Below are positions 26,693 through 37,423 of a DNA stretch of 64,000 bases, in pieces. Position numbers and translations under genes: made by a program. The notes below the pieces were generated by a model that was not told the origin of the DNA, made no database searches, and saw nothing but the letters and a program-made list of their open reading frames with translations. Origin of the DNA: Theobroma cacao (Eukaryota; Streptophyta; Magnoliopsida; Malvales; Malvaceae); assembly GCF_000208745.1 (NCBI RefSeq), contig NC_030852.1, positions 27,486,097 through 27,550,096 of the forward strand, written 5' to 3'. The first letter of the stretch is position 1, and every line of letters starts with the position of its first letter.

Positions 26693-28013
26693 ATGCTTCT
26701 GCCCATTGTAGGAAGCTGATAATGTAGAGGCATCTTTATTTTTGTTGTTGGAGGGATGTGTGCCTGTAAACAGTTATTTGTATGAGAAAAATTGATACTT
26801 AGATTAGGAGTGCAAGTTCCCTCATGACACACTTTTTTGGTGTTAAAAAATTTTTCTTTTCCCTTTAGATATCCACCTTGTTGTAATTTAGGTCACTGGG
26901 AATCCATCATTCTTATGTACTTCAATTCACATACTGAAGATGCCTAACCCATTTTCAATATCATTGGACGTCATGCTTGAATTTATTGTATCTTTCTTTG
27001 TTAAAATTTTTGCCTTCAATGCCTCCTGAATTGATTTATTGATTAGAAGGCCCTTTAAGTTTTATAAACAGTGCTATTATTTGATTTAATAATGATTAGA
27101 ACGATGCTAGTGAATATTATTCCATGTGATAATATGATTAGGTTTTGGGCAGACATACCCCCCATTCATATTATTTGTCGTTCTGTCTTGATGCTGTAAT
27201 CAAGCAGAATCCATATAAGAAGGAATTTGTTCTCTTAATAAAAGATTAAGGTACTTATGATGATTGATTTTAACTGTGGTCTATTGATCATGCCTTTAAT
27301 CATGGAGTGGTGGCATCATACTCTTCACTTGGGTTTCTTACTGGATGGATTAACCAACGATTTTACTAAAAGTGCCTCACCAAAGTAACTTTTATATGGA
27401 TTTTGGGATTGTGAGGATTAAGGAGATTCTTCCGAACACTAATTAAGAGCAAAATCTAGTAAATGTGATTCTGTGTTTTGGCTAACAGGGCATCCGACAG
27501 TAATCGGATAGCAAATAATTAATGTCCCAGGCATCATAAAGAGAGCCGTGTCGGATTTCCAGCCCAAAAAAGTCTTTCTTGTGATGCCATTGCCTGCTAT
27601 TTGAGGACCTCGAGTATTTGTGAAGGTTTTAAAACTTTTCTTCCCTTTCTCCCACAGTGCAATTTCTCTCTTGATCCAGAGCCAATATGCAGGGGAGAAG
27701 CATAAACTTAAGCTCCGTTGGATCCTGCGCTTCTGATCTTTGCTTAGCTTCACAAACAATGGGGACCATAATTGAAGGAAACATCAATAAAATAACTAAG
27801 TCAATGGTTGCTTTCTTTGTGGCTTGGAAACATTCATTATTACATTGATAAGTTAATTTAATGGTTCTCTTCCTTGACAGTCTTTCTATTCTGTTTTGCT
27901 TTTAAAAATTATTTATAAATTCTCTCTTCATCCTAACCATCTCCGGAGAATATCTTGATGGAGATTTTATTATCCTCTCATGGTGGAGGGAGACAAGAAG
28001 TGGCTTTAAAGTT
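26693..28013. other. 3' UTR of the SKU5-similar gene and intergenic DNA
   Basis: The 3' UTR probably ends near 26850-26900. No gene is recognised after it, and the 106-codon minus-strand frame at 27439-27759 lacks a family signature. Confidence 0.55.
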
Positions 28014-28018
28014 TAAAC
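28014..28018. repeat. Left target-site duplication (TAAAC) of the copia element
   Basis: TAAAC directly before the left LTR is repeated directly after the right LTR at 30103-30107. Five base pairs is the usual duplication for LTR retrotransposons. Confidence 0.85.
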
Positions 28019-28541
28019 TGTTGAAAGAATAATCTGAAATTGGTTGAAGCAGGCCAAAGCAGTTGGGAGCTGAGAAAGAAGCAACGGCTAGTTGAAGGAG
28101 TTTTAAGAAGAAAGTCAAAACGTCATCGTTTCACAATCATTAAATCAAGAATTGTGAAACGCATGAGTAAAGGGTCATTTTATGTTAATGTTTCTTTTCT
28201 TAGTTTCTATATGACTTGAGTCTTTGTGGTTTTAGTTTTTTTATTCTAAACGACTTGTAAACTCATCGTTTTGGTTCAGCATCTATGCTTCTGTTGTGAC
28301 TGTTGTCTGGAATGCTAAGCTTCTCTGATTTCAGCAATGTCAGCTAAGTTAGTTATGTGTGAATCTCGAGGCTACATCTAAGTTGAGAGTAGTTTCTTTT
28401 AAATTTCAAATGTTTGTATAAATACTCAGTTGAACATGAACAAATCAGTTTTTGCATTTTAAATATTAAAAATCTTCTTCTTCAGTCTCTGTTTTTTTGG
28501 TTATTTTGTTCATTGCTTTGATAATTCTTCGATTCTGTACA
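28019..28541 (+). repeat. 5' LTR of the copia relic
   Basis: A 523-bp repeat starting TGTTGAAAGAAT and ending GATTCTGTACA. It contains a TATA box (TATAAATA, 28417-28424), the likely start of retroelement transcription. It matches the 3' LTR over its whole length with scattered substitutions. Confidence 0.92.
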
Positions 28542-28561
28542 TGACATCGGAGCCTACTTTA

Positions 28562-29580
28562 TATGTCAAGGGCATTAGTGATTCAGTTCAGTTGATAGTG
28601 ACCTTATATGTAGATGATCTATTGATTACTTCCAGATGTTGTATGTTTACAAGAATTCAAAACACAGATGATGTTGGTGTTTGAGATGACAAAGTTGGGG
28701 GAGATGACAGATTTGGGGGAAATGTCATACTTTCTGGGGATGAAAATTCTACAAGAACCAAGACAGATTTGTCTGCATCAATCAAAATATGTTAGAGACT
28801 TACTGAAGAAGTTCAATATGAAGGGTTGTAAAGCTGTAAACACTCCACTAACTGTTTGAATTCAGTTAAGCAAGGATGATGGTTCAACTAAGGCAGATGA
28901 TTCACTGTATAGGAGTATTATTAGTTCTTTGCTGTATTTGTCAGTAACAAGACCAGATATTATGTTTGCTACTTGTTTGCTGTCTAGATTTATGCAAGCT
29001 CCTTTAGTGATTCACTTTAAAGCTGTAAAACGAATCTTAAGGTATGTGAAAGGTACTTCTGATTTTAAATTGATTTACTTGAAGGATGAGAGTAGTGGTC
29101 TTCAAGGGTTCACTGATAGTGATTAGGCAAGATCTGTGGATGACTCTAAGAGTACAGGAGGATTTTGTTTTTCACTAAGAAGTGCTGTTTTTACCTAGGC
29201 TTCAAAGAAGCAAGAAATTGTAGCTTAGTCCTCTATTGAGGCTGAGTATATAGCAGTTGCAGCAACTACTAATTAAGCTAAATGGTTAAGAAAGGTGTTG
29301 TTAGATATGGGATTCATTCAAAGGAAAGGAACTGTTATACATGTGGATAATCAGTCAACTTTTACAATAACTAAAAACCCTGTTCATCATGGTCGTACTA
29401 AGCACATTCGAGTGAAGTTTCATTCTATCAGAGAGTATGTTAAGGATCAAGAAATTGAACTTGTTTACTGTTAGACAAGTGATCAATTAGCAGATATATT
29501 TACTAAGGGTCTTAATAAAAGAAGGTTTGAATTACTTCAAGCAAAGTTGGGAGTTCACCAAATTCCAAATCAAGGAGGTG
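28562..29580 (+). pseudogene. Copia pol remnant (reverse transcriptase end and RNase H)
   Basis: The reverse transcriptase signature LYVDDLL lies at about 28604-28624. One frameshift near 28640 moves the frame. From 28668 a single frame then runs to the RNase H end with no further indels, including [28 protein letters not shown] and DQLADIFTKG. That frame carries six stop codons, at 28857, 29124, 29196, 29226, 29274 and 29472. A small internal duplication (LGEM twice) is visible near 28690-28720. It cannot make functional protein. Confidence 0.9.
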
Positions 29581-30102
29581 TGCTGAAAGAATGATTTGAA
29601 ATTGGTTGAAGCAAGCCAAAGCAGCTGGGAGTTGAGAAAGAAGCAACGGATAGTTGAAGGAGTTTTAAGAAAAAAGTCAAAATGTCATCATTTCACAATC
29701 ATTAAACCAAGAACTCTGAAACGCATGAGTAAATGGTCGTTTTATGTTAATATTTCTTTTTTTAGTTTCTATACGACCTAAGTCTTTGTGGTTTTAGTTT
29801 ATTGGTTCTAAACGACTTGTAAATTCGTCGTTTTGATTCAGTATCTATGTTTCTATTGTGACCGTTGCCTGGAATGCTAAGCTTCTTCGATTTCAACAAT
29901 GGCAGCTGAGTTAGTTATGTGTGAATCTTGAGGATAAATCTAAGTCGAGAGTAGTTTCTTTGAATTACAAATATTTGTATAAATACTCAGTTGAAATAAA
30001 CAAGTCAGTTTTTTGCATTTCAAATATTAAAAATCCTTTTCTTCATTCCTTATTTTTCTAGTTATTTTGTTCATTGCTTTGATAATTTTTCGATTCTCTA
30101 CA
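29581..30102 (+). repeat. 3' LTR of the copia relic
   Basis: A 522-bp copy of the 5' LTR, starting TGCTGAAAGAAT and ending GATTCTCTACA, followed immediately by the TAAAC target duplication. The TATA-like TATAAATA is preserved. Confidence 0.92.
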
Positions 30103-32960
30103 TAAACCAGATAATTTCTTTTTGCAATGTAATATATATTACAGAATCAACGACAGGCAATTCAAAGGTTCAAACAGATGAAATAATTGTAGGGTTGTTG
30201 AGGGAAAGCAAATTAATCCTTCACATTCTATTAAGCATAGATGATTAAGTTAACCAACCAAAATAATAATGGCATCTTAATGATTTATTGTACTCCACCC
30301 CGAAGTGGTCCAATAGTTTCCCAGCATATACCCCAAGTGGCCTCCTAATCCTTCATAGTTGTTGGGATCTCAGTGCTTGATTGCCTAATTAAATTAAACA
30401 GAAGTCAAGTTTACCAGTCCAAGATCTCCTTAGTTACCTCTCAGTACACTCTTGAAGCAATTTTTGGGTCCAGATGCTCCCTGGTGGGACAAGATAGGTT
30501 GGGAAAACACTTTCAATTAATAAAGCAGATGGAAGTGATGAGTTCTTTGGTGATCTATGAACAAACTTAGTCTTTAGGTAGCTTTTCCTGAAAAGAAGAG
30601 TAGCTTGCCTTAATGCTTCGAGATAGAAGTATACTGGTACTTATACTTATTTCCAGACCCAAAAGATTATACTCAATGCATGTACACAGTGTTTTAGATT
30701 CTCGCATGCAATATATCAAGGGACTAAGTAGGGTTTCGAAGCAGACCAGAAATAATAGTGATAAGAAGCAGTATGGCAGAGAAAAGGTTTGGTGGGGAAA
30801 AGTTCTTGGAAGTTTTGGATATGTAGGGAGAAAGATGGGACATAATATCAGTCACATGGACTTTGTTTTTAAATGGTTCCTAAATGATGTTTTCTTTCCT
30901 TCTTTCACAAACAACATATTAACATAACCTTAATTATTCCTTCTTTTAGCATGTGCTCTCCTTTATTTGTTTCATGCGTATGGGCACACCCATTTGACTT
31001 TGCTCAGACCCTGTCTCTGATTTGGTTGATTTTAGCAGCCAAAACCCTCAGTCTGAAAGACGGAAATATGCACCACAAAATAGTCAATGAGAATAGCTGA
31101 CTCTTCCAGTATGTTTTTTTTATTAAAACCTAGGATTCCTTGTTAACTGAATGCCCATTTCCATGTCTCTTTCTCTCTCATCTGCAGTATGAGTTGAGAA
31201 AAACGAGCACAATGAGTATGTCCTTGGCAGAAATCTCATTGCTTAAAAGCGACTTTCAAGCCTTGACTACTGTACTAGTGAATGGGTTCTTTTTGTAAAT
31301 GTTTCAACACAATTCACAGTTCAAACTACTCTAGCCTTCTACAGAAATAAATTTCATGGCAGAGTACTCTTTTTTTGTTTCTTTATATATCACTTTATTA
31401 GTACTCCACCAAATAAGCAGTCTTGCTCGATTCCTTTGCTATTCGTTATTCTTTGGCACTTCCTGATCATTCTCTGCCCTGTCTTGCATTCTCTCCACCT
31501 TCAGTTGAACCACCAAAAGGTAGGTTACTGGTTCTTAGTTTTACTCTGCATGAAATCATTTCTGTAAGTTCTCATAAATGCTTCTGCTATATATCCTTCT
31601 TCTCATGTTTTGCTTTTCAAAGGTCTTCCTGGTAGCAGAACAAGAATATTTTGGGACTTTTGAATGCTTTTGAGGATGAGTTCAGAGTTCAAAGGTCAGA
31701 GTTCATGGCTAGTACTTCTCTTGGAGGTCTCAAAATTTGCTTTTCATACTCATGTTATGCTTTCCGAGTCGCTTTTGGCCTCTAGTTTGCTATTAAGGCT
31801 ATAAAAAGTACTGTATCATAACATTTGGATCACTGCCATATAATATCGCCTACATTGGTTAATATACACGTTCTTCCTCTCTGTGTGATGGTGGAGATTG
31901 CTAGTGTCTAAAAGATCAGGCAGCTCTCTCTACCATTAATCTTAAATATGGGAAAGAAAGTAGCAATTAATCTTTTATTCTGTCTTAGGATATTACACTT
32001 TAGCAGAAACCTAGCCAGCACTAGAAACTTGACTTCCAGTAATGCTGCCAGCTTTATAGTTTGGGTGATTGAACTATATTTGAGTGCCTTCTACGCTTGA
32101 AAAGAATTATACGTACGCATAGGTGTGCCTCATTTGCCAGACTTTCCAGCAAAGCATTCAAGTAATCATTTAGTTAGCATTCTCGTGATGCATATATATT
32201 CTGCAAAGTGGTTTCAGTCTATTGTTTCCTTGAAGTTTAGATGATATTTTTAATAGAAGCTGAGACATTTTTCGTGGTCCCATAAGATGTTTGTCTGATA
32301 TATATATAGCCTTGAATATCTAAATACATATTAATTGGAAGCATGCACCACCATGCTTGCTGCATATTGCATCTGCGTGCACACAAAAGCCATTTCATTA
32401 CTTTATGTTCCATTGATCAGTACGAGTTGCAAGTATTTAAATTTGCTTTTCTTATAATCTTCTCGACCAGATCATAAAATCCAATACAAACAGTTGATTA
32501 AGGGAGAAATAACTAGAGAAGAAAGTGGCAAAGGGAAGTTTTTCTAACACTATTTCATTAACATAAACGTGTATATATATATCTGATCAACTGCCAGGTC
32601 GATCAATGAACAATGCCTCTGGCTGTTATACATGAACCGTAGGCCATAATAAAATGCCTTTACAATCAAACAACAATGCTGTAATTAACTCAATTCCTCA
32701 CAGCAACACTCCACCTAGCTAACAATATTTCTTCTTGCTAGAAACAAGATTCTTTCACTGACTAATTTTTTCGATACTATTAATTTAATACTATGAGCTA
32801 GGAGCTCAACAGTTAAAGTTAAGCTGTTTTTTTTTTTAGATGTTTTATTATGTACAGAAAATTTAAATCATAAGTTTCCTCTTTTTTTCTTCTTTTGAAA
32901 TTGAATATCCTACGATCAGTACCATATATACTGTCGAAATAAGTTTAAACAAAGGACCGG
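30103..32960. other. Intergenic DNA with the NAC 3' UTR at its right end
   Basis: The first five bases are the right target duplication of the copia element. No coding gene is recognised; open frames near 30370-30930 and 31423-31635 show no family features. The last 300-400 bp are probably the 3' UTR of the minus-strand NAC gene. I saw no conserved plant miRNA sequence. Confidence 0.5.
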
Positions 32961-34672
32961 TCACTTCCACAGATCAATCTGACAACTGGATGTTGATGTT
33001 GATGCATTTTCCGGTACCATTTCTTGCTTGTTCAGGTGTCTGCTGAGCAAATTCGTCTGCTCCGATGAATGGAAGACATTATTGGCCGCTGAAGCACTTA
33101 AGTAATTATTTTCCTTGGCAACATCTTCTTGACTGAGCTGAGAAGCAACAAACTTGTCAAGAACGCGCCAATCTGTCAATTGATCCACCGCTTGCGCATT
33201 GCTGCTGTTACCGTAGAGCGCATGCAAGTGTTGCTGATCATGAGTTTGTTGAATATGATCTTCCTGACTTAGGGTTGAAGACTGTAGAGTGCTGGCATTG
33301 TTCATGTCTAGGCCATATGCAGCCATGGAATTGCAGGTTACTGCACCGGCCGGTGTCTGGAGTAGTTTTGGGCTCTCTAGAAGAGGTAGCTGGAGGTAAT
33401 GCTCATGGGGGACATGGTATTGCAAATCAAGCTCTTTCTTGCAGGAATACGGAATGTGGTAAGCCATGTTAGACTGGGATGTTTGCTTTGGTGAATCTAG
33501 ATCTGGAATGAAAGAGACTTGATCATCATACCAACATGGAGATTCATGCTCACTGACTTTGCGGATAGTTGCTATTCTCTTCTTGAATACCCTACACACA
33601 GCCCATCCTTCTTCCTGCTTCATTCAGATAAAAAAAAAAAACAGAAAAAGAAAACAACCAAATTAGTAATTTTGCATATAGTTTCAATTTCATCATCTCA
33701 TAAAAGTAGAATAGGTAGATATCTACGAACTGGGTACTTTATTACAATTTCAATAGCCAAAATGTTAAGTTTAGGGGTTTCTTGCATGCATGTCGTCCTG
33801 AACTAACTATATGCTTTACTATTTCACATGTATAATTAGGACCTTACAAACATGTGTGTACTTTATCTACTCCCATATTTAGTTGAATTATTATCTAAGA
33901 ACCAAAGGAAAGGGAGAGATGAAAGACTGATTCTCTTCGACATAAATATCAGGATAAGTAACACTGGACATTATCTTATGAAGAAGAAATAAAGGTCATG
34001 AAAGGTTATCTTATTCCCCACTGTAGGAGTAAAGAAGAGAACAAGCATTATAGAGTAGCAAATCCTTCCAGGAAAAAGCCAAAGCATTATGCATGGTTAC
34101 ATTTTTCTCTTAAGTAAATTTAAGCAATTAAGAAGACTTGCCTGTGGAGTCCCATTTTCATCAGTTTCAAGGCGATATTCATGCATAATCCAGTCTGACT
34201 TTTGTCCATTTGGGGCTCGACCTTTGTAAAAGACCAAGGTCTTCCTCATCCCAATCAAGTCATGCTTGGAATAAATAGCCTTGTCTCTACCCGTTGCTTT
34301 CCAAAACCCAGCTGCAGTGGCTCTATTTGTGCGAGTTCCAGTTGGATACTTCTTATCCTTATGGCTGAAGAAATACCATTCATTTTGCTCTTCTGTTCCT
34401 ATTCTGCATAACTCTGTTCAAAGTTCAAGACATCCAATACTTAGTGTCGTTGGCCTTAACTAAATTTATCTTTCTATGATTATTTTTGAAAAAATTATGA
34501 AGTCTTAGATACCTTGAAGATCCCATGGCTCAATTTTATAGAGGTCCACATCTTTAATGACATCTAGGTCAATCCTTCTTGATGTAATCTTTTTCCTAAG
34601 GTAATAGTCCACGAGTTCTTCATCCGTGGGATGGAAGCGAAAGCCTGGTGGAACTTGTGTAAATGTATTCAT
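32961..34672 (-). CDS. VND-type NAC-domain transcription factor, 3 coding exons
   Basis: VND NAC proteins are nuclear master switches for xylem vessel differentiation and secondary-wall deposition. Coding exons in gene order are 34672-34513, 34413-34142 and 33614-32961, giving 361 aa. The NAC domain (about 1-160) has all usual blocks: [18 protein letters not shown], the [13 protein letters not shown] block, [30 protein letters not shown] and [20 protein letters not shown]. The C-terminal region contains [11 protein letters not shown] and [17 protein letters not shown] and ends SSCQIDLWK, which from memory matches the VND4/VND5 branch. Intron 2 (34141-33615) uses a GC donor (GCAAGT). Starts upstream of MNTFTQ lie in leader sequence. 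The leader is split by a 2.3-kb intron. Confidence 0.93.
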
Positions 34673-34697
34673 TGTCACCTGCTTTAGGCCTTGAGTC
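34673..34697 (-). other. NAC gene, 5' UTR part of the first coding exon
   Basis: An acceptor-like GGGTTTGCAG (minus strand) ends at 34698. This leaves 25 nt of leader before the NAC ATG, which suggests a 5'-UTR intron. Confidence 0.6.
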
Positions 34698-36992
34698 CTG
34701 CAAACCCAACAGCATACTTCTTCATGATATATAATTAAGGTCTCAACTCTCAAGACTCTTTCCAGAAAAACATATGAAAAGGCTTTGTATAAAAATGGAA
34801 GAGAAAATCGTTTTATGATTTACACAACAAATCAACATCATAGACCAGCATTCTGTATTAAGAAGAGAATGCTTAAATAAAGGATTGGGCAGTTAGTATC
34901 AGCAAAACCTAGCTCTTATATATTAGTTTTTGCTTATAATAACAAATTTCAAGCATATGTTGAAGAGAAATTACTATCGGACATGAGATATACATTTTTG
35001 GTGATCATCATACACAATACACTATTGTAAATTAAGATTGTAAACTTCCCCAATTCTTTTTTTTTTTTTTTGTTCCCTATAAACACTCTCAAAATTTTTG
35101 GCCCGATTTTTTAAAGAAATTTCTTTTTTTTATCTCAGCATTTCTAAACAAATTTCTATTAATATGACTATGAAGCCTCAACCTAAAATCATGATGATAT
35201 AACTAATATCGGGTTGATCAGTTATGTATATGTGTGTTCATCCCTAAACTTTAAACAACAGTAAATTTCATATTGTAATCATATATCACATAGATTGTAA
35301 CATTCGTACCTAAGAATCCTTCATACATTAATGAAAACAATAGTTTCTAATTAATTTGAAGTTGCCTATTAGTAGTAATTTCAATTTGTAGAAATGGAAT
35401 ATGACCATAAGATAAGTCATGAGAAGAAACTAAGCGTAAGGAATCAAAAGTTTGAAACTAACATGATATTTTGTGTAATTGAAATCGATCAATATGGACA
35501 GACAATGGTATTTGTTTTTGTCATATTTCCTCTCCTTTAGCTTGAACCAATTTGATTATGATCCTACACGACTAAATGAAGAAACGTAAGAACAAAAATC
35601 TGCTCAAATAACATGATAACATGAGCATGAAGCCGAGAGCAGTTCATGAACTTGCGAGATAAGTCTGGTTTTGATGAATTAAATGAGCAGATGGTAACCT
35701 CCGTTCGTTTTTTCTTTTCTTTCTGAAACAAATCCAATACTAAAAAGCGATTTTAAAGCATGTTCCATGTAGATTGAATGGCCTACATTATAATTGATAT
35801 AGATATAACTACAATGAATATCACTCACATAATGAAGACAAGTGAACAAAATCATGTTCCTTAGATTATATAACTGTGCTTTGTTTTGTTATCCCTTAAA
35901 AACAAAAACAAACATGATGAATACATATTCCTTTTTCTCAAGGCCAAAAGAGTGTATCTCAGACTTTCTGTAGGAGGAGGGGTGTGAAATAGTTTAGGTA
36001 AGATGAGAATAAAATCTTTAAATTAGATGCACTCAGCGTATCAAAGCAAAACATTTCTCTGTAGTCTGATCAGAAACTTCACATGCTTAAGCCAAAGAGT
36101 GAGGGCAAAATATCGTTTAAGCAAAAGATAGTTGTCTCATCGGTACTCTTTCAAAAGTTCATTTAACTAAATGTGAGGAAAGTCATCAATTGTCAACGTA
36201 ATAATGAAAAAGTTGCATGTAATCATGATAGATTCAAGTAGTTGAAGCTTAAAAGCAAGAACATTTTGTTAACTTTATTTTTTCTTTTTTCAGCTTCCTT
36301 TGGAAAAAAGAATAAGAAAAAGAAAATCATCTAGCAGTTTTCTCATTCTTCCCTTGTTACTACGGAAATATGTTGGACAAACAGAACAAGATTGAATATA
36401 GATGAATGACGATGCAGGGAGACATGCAGTGAAGTTGAATTTACACAGCATAATGTGAATGCGGATTTGTCATGGCATGCATAAATTCTTTATGTCATGA
36501 TGATGCATGTGATGGAAAAGTGTATGGTCATTGCTGGTGTAAAGTCTTGATATTGCTGAACTCACATGAAAAACGAAAGTCATGTAAGAATTAAGAGGTG
36601 TTCATTGTGGTTCTCTCCCCGAGATATTGTAGTTTGGGATGATGAAACTTAATGGAACGTGCCTGCCTTTTACAGTCTACAAAAGGTAAAACATATTAAG
36701 GGGAGAGAAAGAAGTATAGGGGAGGAAGCAGACTTTTTTTCGCTGAATGAAATATGTTAATCATGGGATTAATGCAAATTTTAATTATTCAAAAAAGGCT
36801 ATATGCAGACATGATATGAAATGGATCAGAGGTCCATATTTGGTTAGCAAAGAAAAACTTGTAGATCTGCTTAAAGAAGCTTTTGGACCCAAATTCTTCC
36901 CTTAACGTTAAACCAAACACACACATAATCCAGCTAAACATTCAAGAGAAAAATATGGAATTGTCGAAAGAGGAGGGAGAGAGAGCGCTCAC
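34698..36992 (-). other. Putative 2.3-kb 5' leader intron of the NAC gene
   Basis: The intron would run from donor CC|GTGAGC at 36992 to acceptor TTTGCAG at 34698. It is AT-rich with no coding signature. Long leader introns are known in plant transcription factors. Without transcript data this stays an inference from splice sites and from the AUG-free, exon-like sequence beyond it. Confidence 0.55.
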
Positions 36993-37345
36993 GGATCAAG
37001 CAACCAAGATCTCTAGCTCTTTGTAACCCACAGATCTGGGTTGATTGAATCTTCCAGCAAGAATCGAGAAAACCTTTTGTTTTTTTCTCCCAAAATATGT
37101 CGACAGGATTCTCAACTTTAAAGTATCGAAGGAGACTCCAAATTTGGACAAGAAGACAAAGACAAACAAAGAAACAAGTGCGAAAGTACCACGGTAGATA
37201 TTTTTATGGCCTCGGGAATTGAACCCAACTATGTTGTCGTTCTCTCCGACAAGGCGTCCGCCTGAAAGGGTTGGGATCAAGTTGTCGGGTCGAATCCCGA
37301 GGAAGAAGAGAGAAAAAAAAGGGCAAAAAAGGGAACGGCTTGGAG
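36993..37345 (-). other. Putative untranslated leader exon of the NAC gene
   Basis: On the minus strand no AUG occurs between about 37400 and the donor at 36992, although a frame without AUG is open for about 94 codons. The sequence is richer in GC than its flanks and folds into three short perfect hairpins at 37285-37300, 37234-37252 and 37212-37228. A TATTTAAC box at 37379-37372 suggests a start near 37345. Confidence 0.5.
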
Positions 37346-37371
37346 GAATGGAAGAATGGAGAACGAGTAGG

Positions 37372-37379
37372 GTTAAATA
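37372..37379 (-). promoter_or_regulatory. TATA-like box (TATTTAAC) of the NAC gene
   Basis: It lies about 30 nt before the inferred transcription start of the leader exon. It is a weak match to the TATA consensus. Confidence 0.3.
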
Positions 37380-37414
37380 GGAAGCAATAGTAAAAGAAAG
37401 CGATCAAGAGAGAG

Positions 37415-37423
37415 AAACCCTAA
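37415..37423 (+). promoter_or_regulatory. Telo-box (AAACCCTAA) near the NAC promoter
   Basis: An exact AAACCCTAA telo-box lies about 70 bp upstream of the inferred NAC start. Telo-boxes bind telobox/TRB proteins and help recruit Polycomb in plants. A single copy may be chance. Confidence 0.35.

Larger units (their letters stand above)
28019..30102 (+). mobile_element. Internally deleted Ty1/copia LTR retrotransposon relic (2.1 kb)
   Basis: Two long direct repeats, 28019-28541 and 29581-30102, begin TG and end CA and are flanked by TAAAC duplications. A primer-binding-site-like sequence (TGACATCGGAGCC, the usual copia initiator-Met-tRNA site with changes) touches the left LTR at 28542. A purine tract (AAGGAGGTG) precedes the right LTR. 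The interior is only 1,039 bp and holds the end of reverse transcriptase plus RNase H. gag, protease, integrase and most of reverse transcriptase are missing. The LTRs differ at scattered sites, mostly transitions as read by eye, so the insertion is not recent. It lies between genes and carries no host gene. Confidence 0.93.

Noticed and set aside
31900..31960. miRNA-like sequence (GATCAGGCAGCTCTCTCT)
   Set aside because: It matches no conserved plant miRNA I know, and no foldback partner was seen nearby.
36996..37280. 94-codon upstream ORF in the NAC leader
   Set aside because: The frame opens with TTG; the segment contains no AUG on that strand.
37212..37300. tRNA gene suggested by a T-arm-like hairpin with a GGTTCAATTCC box and an anticodon-like stem-loop
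   Set aside because: There is no matching acceptor stem, no A-box or D-arm at the right distance, and the 7-nt loop lacks U at position 33.
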